Positions 8,996 through 17,573 of a stretch of DNA of 64,000 nt are shown here, piece after piece (the stretch's first letter is position 1; every line of letters starts with the position of its first letter). The notes beneath the pieces are model-generated. The model saw only the letters and a program-made list of their open reading frames with translations, was not told the DNA's origin and did not search any database. The stretch covers positions 1 through 64,000 of the forward strand of contig NZ_SOFG01000017.1 of assembly GCF_004402485.1 (NCBI RefSeq), read 5' to 3'. This stretch comes from Cryobacterium algoricola. Its GTDB lineage: Bacteria > Actinomycetota > Actinomycetes > Actinomycetales > Microbacteriaceae. A program made the position numbers and the translations under genes.

Positions 8996-10438
8996 ATGCC
9001 GACTCGAGCCTCCGACCTCGTCACCCTGGGACTGCGCATCCGCCACTATCGCGGCGAGCGCGGCCTCACCCTCGATCAGCTCGGCGAGAGGGTCGGGCTG
9101 GCCGGCAGCCAGCTATCGCTCATCGAGAACGGCAGGCGAGAGCCGAAGCTGTCGATCCTGCAGGACGTCGCGACGGTGCTCGGCGTTCCGATCGCCGACC
9201 TGCTCAACGGCGAGGCGCCGAACAAGCGGGCCGCGCTCGAGATCGAGCTCGCGCGCGCTCAGAAGAACCCGCTCTACGGTGCGCTCGGCTTGCCCGAGGT
9301 CAAAGTCACCAAGGGGATGCCGGTCACGGCCCTCGAGTCGCTCATCGGGTTGCACCGTGAGCTGGCGCGGCGGGCGAGCGAGGCGATCGCGACGCCGGAG
9401 GAGGCCAGGCGGGCGAACACCGAGCTGCGCGAGCTCATGCGCGAGCAGAACAACTACATGCCCGACATCGAGCAGCTCGCCGAGGACCGGGTGCGGGCGT
9501 CCGGCCACGTCTCCGGAGCCCTCACACACCGCGAGGTGAGCGTGATGGCGGAGCAGCTCGGCTTCAGCCTGATCTACGTCAACGACCTGCCGAACTCGAC
9601 CCGCTCGGTGACCGACCTCGTCAACCACCGGATCTACCTCCCGCCGGCGTCGATCCCCGGCGGTCATGGGCTGCGGTCGATGGCGCTGCAGGCGATGGGG
9701 CACCGGCTGCTCGGTCATGAGCGGCCGGCGAGTTACGCCGAATTCCTCTGGCAACGGCTGCAGATCAACTATTTCGCGGCCGCGTGCCTGATGCCGCCCG
9801 CCGCGTCGGTCGCGTTCCTCGCGCGCGCGAAACGCGAGCGCGAGCTCTCGGTCGAGGACTTCCGCGACGCCTTCGGCGTCACCCACGAAGCTGCGGCACT
9901 CCGCCTGACCAACCTCGCGACCTCGCACCTCGACATGCCGCTGCACTTCCTCAGGGTCAACGGTGACGGCGCCCTGCAGAAAGGCTACGAGAACGATGGA
10001 CTGCCGCTGCCGGTCGACGTCACCGGTTCGATCGAGGGCCAGTTCGTCTGCAAGCAGTGGAGCGCCCGCAGCGCCTTCACCCACACCAACCGCACCACGG
10101 AGTTCTACCAGTACACCGACACACCGGTCGGAACCTTCTGGTCGGCGACCCAGACCGGCGCGGCGGACGGCGGCGAGTTCTCGATCAGCGTCGGGGTGCC
10201 GTTCGTGCACGCCAAGTGGTTCCGCGGTCGCGAGACCGTGCAGCGGGCGGTGTCACGCTGCCCCGACGAATCCTGCTGCCGCCGCCCCGCCTCCGACCTG
10301 GCCGCGCACTGGGCAGGTCACGCCTGGCCGAGCGCACGACTGCACGCCCACGTGCTCTCGCCCCTGCCGAGCGGTACCTTCCCCGGCGTCGACGACACCG
10401 AGGTCTACGAGTTCCTCGAGGCCCACGCCACCAGCTGA
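8996..10438 (+). CDS. RamB/ScfR-type XRE regulator of short-chain fatty acid metabolism
   Basis: A 480-residue regulator. Residues 10-65 form an XRE helix-turn-helix (LTLDQLGERVGLAGSQLSLI). The middle (about 150-300) is an IrrE-like zinc-peptidase-derived domain, with H-R-L-L-G-H where a metalloprotease would have HExxH, so it is probably non-catalytic. The C-terminal 160 residues form the DUF2083 region of RamB and ScfR proteins, including a cysteine cluster CPDESCC that could bind metal. RamB proteins sense acyl-CoA or acetate status and control acetate, glyoxylate and propionate genes. Divergence from pckG suggests that pckG is a target. An AAGGA ribosome site precedes the ATG directly. 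Confidence 0.85.
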   Translation: MPTRASDLVTLGLRIRHYRGERGLTLDQLGERVGLAGSQLSLIENGRREPKLSILQDVATVLGVPIADLLNGEAPNKRAALEIELARAQKNPLYGALGLPEVKVTKGMPVTALESLIGLHRELARRASEAIATPEEARRANTELRELMREQNNYMPDIEQLAEDRVRASGHVSGALTHREVSVMAEQLGFSLIYVNDLPNSTRSVTDLVNHRIYLPPASIPGGHGLRSMALQAMGHRLLGHERPASYAEFLWQRLQINYFAAACLMPPAASVAFLARAKRERELSVEDFRDAFGVTHEAAALRLTNLATSHLDMPLHFLRVNGDGALQKGYENDGLPLPVDVTGSIEGQFVCKQWSARSAFTHTNRTTEFYQYTDTPVGTFWSATQTGAADGGEFSISVGVPFVHAKWFRGRETVQRAVSRCPDESCCRRPASDLAAHWAGHAWPSARLHAHVLSPLPSGTFPGVDDTEVYEFLEAHATS

Positions 10439-10537
10439 CCCGCGAGGTGTCCCGAAACCACCCTGCGCATCGAGGGAGAGGCCTCGCACCTGAGGATCTA
10501 TCCACTCACGCAGCAGAGCGACGGACGTGCGCTACCG

Positions 10538-10570
10538 TCGTACGAGACGTTCGTACCACGTTCATACGAC
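10538..10570. promoter_or_regulatory. Candidate Lrp-regulator operator
   Basis: GTCGTACGA (10538-10546) and TCATACGAC (10562-10570) form an inverted repeat, with a further CGTTCGTAC copy between them, just upstream of the Lrp-type gene. Phased repeats of this kind suit an octameric Lrp regulator. Confidence 0.45.
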
Positions 10571-10581
10571 AGGGGGAATCC

Positions 10582-11064
10582 ATGGCAGACAACGACGCCG
10601 AAGCGGTGCTACCCGATGACGGGCTCGATGCGATCGATCGGTCTCTGATCGTGGCTCTCCAGGCCGATGGACGAATGACGTACGCGGAGTTGGGCGCAGA
10701 GGTCGGGCTCTCGGCCGGCGGGGCTCGTCTTCGTGTGCGCCGACTGGAAGAACGTGAGATCGTCCAGGTCGTCGGGGTCACCGACCCGCTCAAGCTGGGG
10801 TACGAGCGAATGGCGATGCTGCACCTGTCGGTTGAGGGCGACGTGCGCGCAGTCGCTGATGCAATCGGTGCCTTGGAAGGGGTGATCTATCTGGTCATCG
10901 GTGCGGGCTCCTACGACCTGCTGGTCGAGGTCATCGCCGTCAACGCTGACGCACTCCTCGAATTGATCAACGGGCGCATCCGCACGATCCCGGGAGTCTC
11001 ACGCTGTGAGACGTTCTCGTATTACAACATCCACACCCATCGATTCACGTGGGGCACGAGATAG
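10582..11064 (+). CDS. Lrp/AsnC-family transcriptional regulator
   Basis: A 160-residue regulator with the standard two parts: an N-terminal winged helix-turn-helix (LDAIDRSLIVALQADGRMTY, then LSAGGARLRVRRLEE) and a C-terminal RAM effector domain (about 75-150; VIYLVIGAGSYDLLVEV and the PGVSRCETF strand). AGGGGG precedes the ATG. The next gene, convergent and 5 bp away, is a kinase/aminotransferase fusion. Lrp proteins commonly sense an amino acid, so the likely role is to control catabolism of an amino alcohol or amino acid by that fusion. The coupling is inferred from position only. Confidence 0.88.
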   Translation: MADNDAEAVLPDDGLDAIDRSLIVALQADGRMTYAELGAEVGLSAGGARLRVRRLEEREIVQVVGVTDPLKLGYERMAMLHLSVEGDVRAVADAIGALEGVIYLVIGAGSYDLLVEVIAVNADALLELINGRIRTIPGVSRCETFSYYNIHTHRFTWGTR

Positions 11065-11069
11065 CCGGA

Positions 11070-13991
11070 TCAACCTCGACTCCGTGCGCACAGGACCCGA
11101 TCGAGCGCCTCGACAAAGAAGTCGACACTCTCGGTCGTGATGTTCAGCGGCGGTTTGATCTTGAGCACGTTCTTGTAATCTCCGGTCGGCTGGACAATGC
11201 AGCCTTCACGCAGCAGCTCCTCGCAGATCTCGGACGCTGCCACTGAGGCCGGCTCGAGGGTAGCAAGGTCGCGTACGAGCTCGACGCCCAGATACAGGCC
11301 CAACCCGTGCACAGCGCCGATGATGTCGTGCCGGCCCTGCAGCGTGAGGAGCTTGGCTTTCAGGTCGCCTCCGACTGTGCGCGCGTTCTCCTGCAGGCCT
11401 TCGTCGCGGAGGATGTCGAGCACGGTCAGCCCGACGACGCAGCTGACCGGGCTTCCACCGGCAGAGGAGAACAGGCTGCCCTCTTCAGCGAATTTCTCGG
11501 CGATGTCACGCCGCGTGATCACGGCGCCGACCGGCTGCCCATTGCCCATGCCCTTGGCAATCGTGATGATGTCCGGGGTGACCCCCTGCTGTTCGACCCC
11601 CCAGAAATACTCTCCGAGGCGACCGTATCCGACCTGCACCTCGTCCGAAATGGTGAGCCCGCCTCTGGATCTCACCTTCTCGAAAACACCGGCCAGGTAT
11701 CCGTCCGGCAAGAGCACTCCACCGGCATTTCCGAAGACCGGTTCCCCGATGAAGGCCGCAAGACCGGTTCCTGCGTCATCGAGTACTCCGAGCCGGGCTT
11801 CGAGATCGTCCAGATAGCGGGCAGCTGAATCGGCGCCGCGGTGTGTGCCGCGGAAGGGATGGGGCGCATCGATGACGTGCACCCAGTCCGGCCGGGTTTC
11901 CAGCGCACGCGGGTTGTCTCCGATGGAGGATGAAACGGCGTCGGCGCCCACGGTCCAGCCGTGGTACGCCTCCTGGAAGGCGAGGACCGCATCATTCCCG
12001 GTGTAGGTCTTCGCCAGCCGCAACGCGAGATCGACCGCTTCGCTGCCGCTGTTCACCAGGAAGACGGTGTCCAGACCTTCTGGCGCCAGGGCCACCAGCC
12101 GTTCCGTGAAACGCGGCAACGCACTGTAGTTGAAACGGGAGTTGGTGTTCAACAGCGACCATTGATTACTCACGGCCTTGACCAACCGGGGATGGGCGTG
12201 TCCGGTCAGTGCGACGTTGTTCACCAGGTCGAGATAGCACTGAGCGTGCACGTCGATGAGGTGTTCCCGCCAACCGCGTTCAATTTCCGGCGGCTCCGTG
12301 TAGTAGTGCTCCTGGACTTCGGCGAACGTCGAGACACGCCGCTCGAGGACATCCGCGGACAGCAGTTCAGGTGCGGCAAGGTCGATGCCGAGAAGCGGGG
12401 AGGGGTCGGGGCAGACGCGCTGCCAGATCTCGGCTTCAGCGGGAGTAGCGAAGAAGGCTGGGCGGATGCCCGCTAGCCGTGACAGTTGGACCCTGACGTG
12501 GACGGGAGCTTCGGACCGTGCCGTGCCCGCGCGTGCCGCGCCGATGCGCTGCCCTGCGCTGACGTGACCCGGCGCCAGGGGTTCGAGTCCGACGAGCCAG
12601 ATCTCGTACCCGCTCGCTTCCAGCACCAGTGCGTCGCCCTCCATGCGCACGACGCCGTCGACCGGCGCCGAGAAGACCGTTCCGGGTGCAGTCACCACCT
12701 CGACGCCGAGCGCCAGCGTCGCGGTTTCCCCGGTGTGATGCAGCTTCGCGCGCGTCAACCGGTACTCGCCGTAGCGCGTGACGGCTGTGCCTGATGTTCG
12801 GACGACCGCCGCGGCGAGGACGGCCTCGGAATCGGGGCGCAGCCAGATCCCGTCGCTGAGTTCCGGGTTGGTGACGGAGAAGTCCAGGACGGACAGCGAG
12901 GCGGCCGGGAGGAGGAGGCCCTCGGGGCGTTCGATGACGCTATGCCGATCGAGGCGCACGCGAGCTCTGATCAACGCGCACATCTGCTGAGCGTCAAGGC
13001 CCTCAGCGACTTCGAATGCGATCCATTCGTGGTCACGATTCTCAGACGCATAGTGGTTCGCGTCGTCAACGGCGACCTGCTGCTCGCCGCTGACGACGAG
13101 GACGCAGGTTCTGAGGACGATGAGGCCCCAGAGCGCAGCGAGCTCGTCGTCGGTCAACGGCGTATGGGTGACGAACGCGGCGATCGTCTCGAGGATGATC
13201 AACGGTGTTCGCGGGTTGTGGTGAAGGATGGATGCGCAGGTGACGGCCAGTTCGGCGACAACCCAGCTGTCGGCGATGTCGCCGAAGTCGATGACACCGA
13301 GGTCGACGACACCGAGCGGGCTGCCGTGCCGGGTGACGACATTGTCATCGGTGATGTCACCGTGGATGGGCTGCGATCGGAGCTTATCGCTGAGCGGTTC
13401 CAGCACCGCCTGTGCTCGCGCCGCGGCCACTCGAACACGCTCCCGGCGACCAGGGTCGGGCACATGCGGCAGATACATCTGCACGACCTGCGTCGCGATC
13501 CGGAGATTCCATTGGGTGATTCGCTCGGTGCCGGGGTGGACGAATGCTTCGAGGGAGGCGGCGAGACGGCCGGCCGTGTGGCCCAGGGAGCGGGCTTCCG
13601 CGACGGTGAGAGCGCCGCGACCGGTGAGCGCATCCCCTTCGACGAAGCTCAGGAGTCGGACGTGGAGGTCGACGTCGCCGACATGAACGATCCGGATCGC
13701 GGCTCCCTCGTGTGACGGGACGCTCCGAGGAACGTCGATTCCGGCCAGGCTCACCCGTTCGGCGGCAGCATCCTGAGCCTCGAGCTCCTGGGCGGAGAAC
13801 TCTGGATTGGAGAATTTGAGGAGCCAACGCGTGTCGCCGTCGTCGATGAGGAAGTTGCGGTCCTGTTGACTTCCCAGTTCGGTGAGCTGTCCGCTCACGT
13901 GGAAGAGATCCCTGGCGACGGCCGTCGCGTCGTGTTCCGTGACGGCGGGCCTGGGGAGAGAGGGAGTGGAGAAGAAGTTGTAGTTCGTCAT
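11070..13991 (-). CDS. Three-domain fusion: APH-type kinase, M23-like domain, class III PLP aminotransferase/phospho-lyase
   Basis: A 973-residue protein. Residues 1-370 are an APH/choline-kinase-like phosphotransferase with the catalytic loop H210-G-D212-I-T-D-D-N and DFGD. Residues about 405-520 resemble a LytM/M23 beta domain (APGTVFSAPVDGVV, then VHVRVQL) but lack the zinc ligands, so this is probably a structural insert. Residues about 560-970 are a class III PLP enzyme with lysine K813 in TIAKGMGNG. Human relatives of the two ends are hydroxylysine kinase and the phospho-lyases acting on phosphoethanolamine or phosphohydroxylysine. The fusion could therefore phosphorylate an amino alcohol and then eliminate phosphate and ammonia. 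The substrate is not determined. An Lrp regulator is adjacent. Confidence 0.85.
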   Translation of the reverse strand: MTNYNFFSTPSLPRPAVTEHDATAVARDLFHVSGQLTELGSQQDRNFLIDDGDTRWLLKFSNPEFSAQELEAQDAAAERVSLAGIDVPRSVPSHEGAAIRIVHVGDVDLHVRLLSFVEGDALTGRGALTVAEARSLGHTAGRLAASLEAFVHPGTERITQWNLRIATQVVQMYLPHVPDPGRRERVRVAAARAQAVLEPLSDKLRSQPIHGDITDDNVVTRHGSPLGVVDLGVIDFGDIADSWVVAELAVTCASILHHNPRTPLIILETIAAFVTHTPLTDDELAALWGLIVLRTCVLVVSGEQQVAVDDANHYASENRDHEWIAFEVAEGLDAQQMCALIRARVRLDRHSVIERPEGLLLPAASLSVLDFSVTNPELSDGIWLRPDSEAVLAAAVVRTSGTAVTRYGEYRLTRAKLHHTGETATLALGVEVVTAPGTVFSAPVDGVVRMEGDALVLEASGYEIWLVGLEPLAPGHVSAGQRIGAARAGTARSEAPVHVRVQLSRLAGIRPAFFATPAEAEIWQRVCPDPSPLLGIDLAAPELLSADVLERRVSTFAEVQEHYYTEPPEIERGWREHLIDVHAQCYLDLVNNVALTGHAHPRLVKAVSNQWSLLNTNSRFNYSALPRFTERLVALAPEGLDTVFLVNSGSEAVDLALRLAKTYTGNDAVLAFQEAYHGWTVGADAVSSSIGDNPRALETRPDWVHVIDAPHPFRGTHRGADSAARYLDDLEARLGVLDDAGTGLAAFIGEPVFGNAGGVLLPDGYLAGVFEKVRSRGGLTISDEVQVGYGRLGEYFWGVEQQGVTPDIITIAKGMGNGQPVGAVITRRDIAEKFAEEGSLFSSAGGSPVSCVVGLTVLDILRDEGLQENARTVGGDLKAKLLTLQGRHDIIGAVHGLGLYLGVELVRDLATLEPASVAASEICEELLREGCIVQPTGDYKNVLKIKPPLNITTESVDFFVEALDRVLCARSRG

Positions 13992-14304
13992 TGGGGCGTT
14001 TCAGCCGATCCGTGTGATTGTCCTGTGGGTGAACTCGTCGATGGCGAATCGTACGCCTGCGCGACCGTGTGCTGGTGTTTTGATTCCGCCGAAGGGAGGG
14101 TCAATCCATGGCGTCAGTATTCCATAAATGTCATTGAATCAGTCGCTTTGGTGATAAATCATTAGCTTGATGTTTATTTGCATGATTTTTGCACACCGCT
14201 GGAGGGGCGACCCTGTGGCTTCGTCGTCGAACGCGACGATCCCCTGGAATGGGACAGAAGATCCCCTCACGGAGGACCGGTGAGCGGATGCCGCGGCGCG
14301 GGGC
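13992..14304. other. Intergenic region upstream of the kinase/aminotransferase fusion
   Basis: No convincing gene. The stretch 14120-14200 is markedly AT-rich for this genome (TAAATCATTAGCTTGATG and neighbours) and probably carries the minus-strand promoter of the fusion gene with a long leader. A short plus-strand frame here has no family resemblance or ribosome site. Confidence 0.5.
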
Positions 14305-14934
14305 TCAGGCGGATGCGGGGGCGAGAGCGCCGGCCGGGAGGCCGAGCTCGTGCTCCGCGACGGTGCGCACGAGGTCGCGCTGGCCGCGGGCGTCGCCGTA
14401 GCGCACGACCGCGTGCGCGTTGATTCCGTCGATGATCGCGAGCAGCTGCCAGGCCAGCGCGCCGCTATCGGCGACGGCGAACTCGCCGCGCGCAGAACCT
14501 CGGTTCAGGAGGGCCACCAGGAACGCCTGCCAGGCATCCATCTGCACGCCGACCTCGCGAGCCAGGGCGATGTTGCGACGCCCGACGCTCCAGGCGTCGA
14601 GCCAGACGGTGGTCACGGCGCTGCGATCCGGGCCCAGGAGCGTGTCGATCAGCGCGCGCAACGCCTCGACGGAACTCGGGAGCGCGGACAACTCCCGGGT
14701 GATCTCCGCGAGCTCGGCGCCGGCGATCGAGCCGAAGGTCTTCGCGACCAGGGCCTCCGTGCTCGGTTCGTAGTGGCTGACCAGGGCGGGGGTGACGCCG
14801 ATCCGGGCCGCGATCGAGCGCAGGGTGATCGCGTCGAGGCCGTCGTAGCGGGCGATCTCGCGCGCGGTGCGGGCGATCTCGGCGGCGCGCTCGACGCCGG
14901 TCCTGCGCTTGGTCCGGCTCGGAAGGGTTGACAT
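14305..14934 (-). CDS. TetR-family regulator (BetI-like) of the agmatine/putrescine operon
   Basis: A 209-residue TetR protein. The DNA-binding part is at residues 17-60 (AAEIARTAREIARYDGLDAI, recognition region GVTPALVSHYEPS). The C-terminal part resembles the BetI/RutR group, which often sense small nitrogen compounds. It is transcribed divergently from the nitrilase/agmatine deiminase pair with a long perfect-core palindrome between them, so it most likely represses that operon and itself and responds to agmatine, carbamoylputrescine or a polyamine. The effector is inference. The ATG has AGGTG upstream. Confidence 0.85.
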   Translation of the reverse strand: MSTLPSRTKRRTGVERAAEIARTAREIARYDGLDAITLRSIAARIGVTPALVSHYEPSTEALVAKTFGSIAGAELAEITRELSALPSSVEALRALIDTLLGPDRSAVTTVWLDAWSVGRRNIALAREVGVQMDAWQAFLVALLNRGSARGEFAVADSGALAWQLLAIIDGINAHAVVRYGDARGQRDLVRTVAEHELGLPAGALAPASA

Positions 14935-14962
14935 CGCACCTCAGTGTATATAGTTTTGCCTC

Positions 14963-14992
14963 GAGCTTATTGATCAAGTGATCAACTGGCTC
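14963..14992. promoter_or_regulatory. TetR operator in the divergent agu promoter
   Basis: TTGATCA-AG-TGATCAA (14970-14985) is a perfect inverted repeat. Flanking GAGC and GGCTC extend the symmetry to 30 bp. It lies between tetR and the nitrilase gene, over the presumed promoters; a TATATA element for tetR lies at about 14946-14951. Confidence 0.65.
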
Positions 14993-15036
14993 GATATCCT
15001 TCCTTCGATCGCCGTTTCGGCCCCCCAGGAGACGCC

Positions 15037-16107
15037 TTGCAGCTCATCATCGCCCCCGCCGCCCCGCCGCTGACCCGGGTCACCGACGCCGCACCCACCG
15101 CCGGCAGCGCCGCCGGCACATCGGCGGCCCGCCCGACAGCGGTCCCCGCCGGCCCGCTCCGGGTCGGACTCGTGCAGCACCGCTGGCACGCGGACGACGC
15201 GGTCCTCCGCGCCGAACTCGCCGACGGCATCCGCCTCGCCGCCGAGGCCGGCGCCCGGATCGTGTTCCTCCCGGAACTGACCCTCCGCAAGTACCCGGGC
15301 AACCGGCGTGCGACCGGCGTGCCCAAGCAGGGCGCCGAGGACCTGCTCACCGGGCCGACGTTCGCCTTCGCCGCCGAGCAGGCCCGTGCGCACGGCGTCA
15401 TCGTGCACGCCTCCCTGTTCGAGCGCCCCGACGCGGCCGACCGGCCGGACGACCCGCGCGGCTACAACACCGCGATCATCGTGTCCCCGACCGGCGTGCT
15501 GCTCGGTCGCACCCGCAAGCTGCACATCCCGGTGACCGAGGGCTACTACGAGGACACCTACTTCCGGCCCGGACCGCCCGAGGACGCCTACCCCGTCTAC
15601 GCACCGGCCGAACTGGGCGGCGCGCGCATCGGCCTGCCGACCTGCTGGGACGAGTGGTTCCCCGAGGTCTCCCGCCTCTACGGCCTCGCCGGGGCGCAGA
15701 TCCTCGCCTACCCGACCGCGATCGGCTCCGAACCGGGCTTCCCCGCCTTCGACACCCAGCCGATCTGGCAGCACGTCATCGTCGGCAACGGCATCACGAG
15801 CGGCCTCTTCATGGTCGTACCCAACCGCTGGGGCGACGAGGGTGACCTGACCTTCTACGGCTCCTCGTTCATCTCAGACCCCTACGGGCGGATGCTGGCC
15901 CAGGCCCCCCGCGACAAGTCGGCCGTGCTCGTGGCCGACCTCGATCTCGCCCAGCGGGCCGAGTGGCTGACCCTGTTCCCGTTCCTGGGCACGCGCCGAC
16001 CCGACAGCTACGGGCGCCTGACCACCCCGGTCGAGCCGGGACATCCGTTCGGCGCGGACGCGGACTCGAGCGCGACCGCGAGCGCGACCGCGGCGACTCA
16101 CGCATGA
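15037..16107 (+). CDS. aguB: Nitrilase-superfamily amidase, likely N-carbamoylputrescine amidase
   Basis: A carbon-nitrogen hydrolase whose catalytic triad is visible: E80 (FLPELTL), K161 (GRTRKLHIP) and C203 (LPTCWDEWFPE). Adjacency to agmatine deiminase (4-bp ATGA overlap) makes N-carbamoylputrescine the likely substrate, giving putrescine, CO2 and ammonia. The protein is 356 residues, longer than the usual 290-300. The extra length is an Ala/Pro/Thr-rich N-terminal 40 residues and a degenerate Ser/Ala/Thr tail. I accept the TTG start because CAGGAG lies seven bases before it; translation from about residue 41 would also give a complete enzyme. Confidence 0.85.
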   Translation: MQLIIAPAAPPLTRVTDAAPTAGSAAGTSAARPTAVPAGPLRVGLVQHRWHADDAVLRAELADGIRLAAEAGARIVFLPELTLRKYPGNRRATGVPKQGAEDLLTGPTFAFAAEQARAHGVIVHASLFERPDAADRPDDPRGYNTAIIVSPTGVLLGRTRKLHIPVTEGYYEDTYFRPGPPEDAYPVYAPAELGGARIGLPTCWDEWFPEVSRLYGLAGAQILAYPTAIGSEPGFPAFDTQPIWQHVIVGNGITSGLFMVVPNRWGDEGDLTFYGSSFISDPYGRMLAQAPRDKSAVLVADLDLAQRAEWLTLFPFLGTRRPDSYGRLTTPVEPGHPFGADADSSATASATAATHA

Positions 16108-17180
16108 CCTGGCGGATGCCCGCGGAGACCGCGCCGCAGGAGCGGGTCTGGATGGCGTTCCCCTCCGGCGGTTACACGCTCGGCGACACGGCGGCCGAGG
16201 CGGAGGAGGCGCGCAGCACCTGGGCGGCCGTCGCCCATGCGGTGCTCGAGTTCGAGCCGGTGACCATGGTGGTCGACCCCGGCGGGAACACCGGGAACCC
16301 GGGAAACACCCGAAGTACCAGGAGCATCGCCGAGGCTCGGGCCGAGGCCGCGCGGCATCTCTCCGCCGAAGTCGACGTGATCGAAGCCCCGCTCGACGAC
16401 GCGTGGATGCGCGACATCGGGCCGACGTTCGTGCTCGATCCGGCCGGGCGGCTCGGCGCGGTCGACTGGATCTTCAACGGCTGGGGCGGCCAGGACTGGG
16501 CGAGCTGGGGCCGCGATGCCGGCATCGCCGCCCTGGTGACCCGCGCGACGGGGGCGGTCCCGGTGTCCTCGCTGCTCGTCAACGAGGGCGGCGGCATCCA
16601 GGTCGACGGGGAGGGTACCGTCATCGTCACCGAGACCGTGCAACTCGACCCGGGCCGGAACCCGCACGCCACCCGGGCCAGGGTCGAGGCCGAACTCGCC
16701 CGCACGATCGGGGCGACGCAGGTGATCTGGTTGCCGCGCGGCCTCACCCGCGACCAGGCCCGCTTCGGCACCCGCGGGCACGTCGACATCGTCGCCGCGA
16801 TCCCCGCGCCCGGCACCCTCCTGGTGCACGCCCAGGACGACCCGGCGCATCCCGATTACGCCGTGTCCCGTGAGCTGCGCGCGGTGCTCGCGGCGTCAAC
16901 GGATGCCGCCGGCCGGCCCTGGACGATCATGGACCTGCCCGCGCCCGCCCGGCTCACCGACGCGGAGGGCTTCGTCGACTACAGCTACGTGAACCACCTC
17001 GTGGTCAACGGCGGCGTGATCGCGTGCGGCTTCGGCGAGCCCCGGGCGGATGCCGCGGCCCGGTCGATCCTCGAGGACGCCTACCCGGGGCGGAAGGTGG
17101 TGACCGTGGACGCGCGGCCGCTCTTCGCCCGCGGCGGAGGCATCCACTGCATCACCCAGCAGCAGCCCGCGACGGGGTAA
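16104..17180 (+). CDS. aguA: Agmatine deiminase
   Basis: Hydrolyses agmatine to N-carbamoylputrescine and ammonia; a member of the guanidine-modifying (PAD) fold. Diagnostic segments are WMRDIGPTF, the NEGGGIQVDG region, HVDIVA with the active-site histidine, and C349 in GGGIHCITQQQP. The 358-residue length fits. It is translationally coupled to the amidase, so the operon runs agmatine to putrescine in the cytoplasm. A divergent TetR gene with a palindromic operator is the probable switch. Confidence 0.93.
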   Translation: MTWRMPAETAPQERVWMAFPSGGYTLGDTAAEAEEARSTWAAVAHAVLEFEPVTMVVDPGGNTGNPGNTRSTRSIAEARAEAARHLSAEVDVIEAPLDDAWMRDIGPTFVLDPAGRLGAVDWIFNGWGGQDWASWGRDAGIAALVTRATGAVPVSSLLVNEGGGIQVDGEGTVIVTETVQLDPGRNPHATRARVEAELARTIGATQVIWLPRGLTRDQARFGTRGHVDIVAAIPAPGTLLVHAQDDPAHPDYAVSRELRAVLAASTDAAGRPWTIMDLPAPARLTDAEGFVDYSYVNHLVVNGGVIACGFGEPRADAAARSILEDAYPGRKVVTVDARPLFARGGGIHCITQQQPATG

Positions 17181-17573
17181 CGCGCCGCAATGGCTGGCGG
17201 TGACGCTGTCGGCGCAGCTAGGGTATGGGTGGGCGCGTGATTCTCCCCCTGTTCTGGGGTCGGTCGCACGGCCGACCACACCCATCTATCACTACGTAAC
17301 CTTTCGTCGGAAGGTCTGTCGTTCGCCCCAGCGGCTGATTCGATTTTCCAGACGGTGCCGGACCCCTCGCAGCGCTGCCTGCGGGCCCGTCCCGTCCGTT
17401 CGACTGCCGACTTCACGGTCCCGAAACCCCGGTCGGCTGAGCACCCCGACGAAAAGGTGGCGTCGAAGCGAGAAACGCGGACCCACCGTGACCCACCCGA
17501 CACCTGATACACCGATACCCGATGCTTTCCACCGGCCGCCGGCCCCCGGCGCTGGACGAGCGGGTGATCTCGG
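17181..17573. other. Intergenic region upstream of the alanine-rich protein
   Basis: No supported gene. A GGTCGG/CCGACC hairpin (17259-17277) may end the agu operon. A 13-mer at 17296-17308 recurs upstream of the GGDEF-EAL operon. A plus-strand frame ending 17577 overlaps the next ATG as ATGA, but its sequence is Arg/Pro-rich with no recognisable features. Confidence 0.5.
17296..17308 (+). promoter_or_regulatory. Shared 13-mer GTAACCTTTCGTC, copy 1
   Basis: Identical to the sequence at 35447-35459 on the minus strand; both copies point towards the downstream gene. It may be a promoter or operator shared by the alanine-rich protein gene and the c-di-GMP operon. No function is known. Confidence 0.35.
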
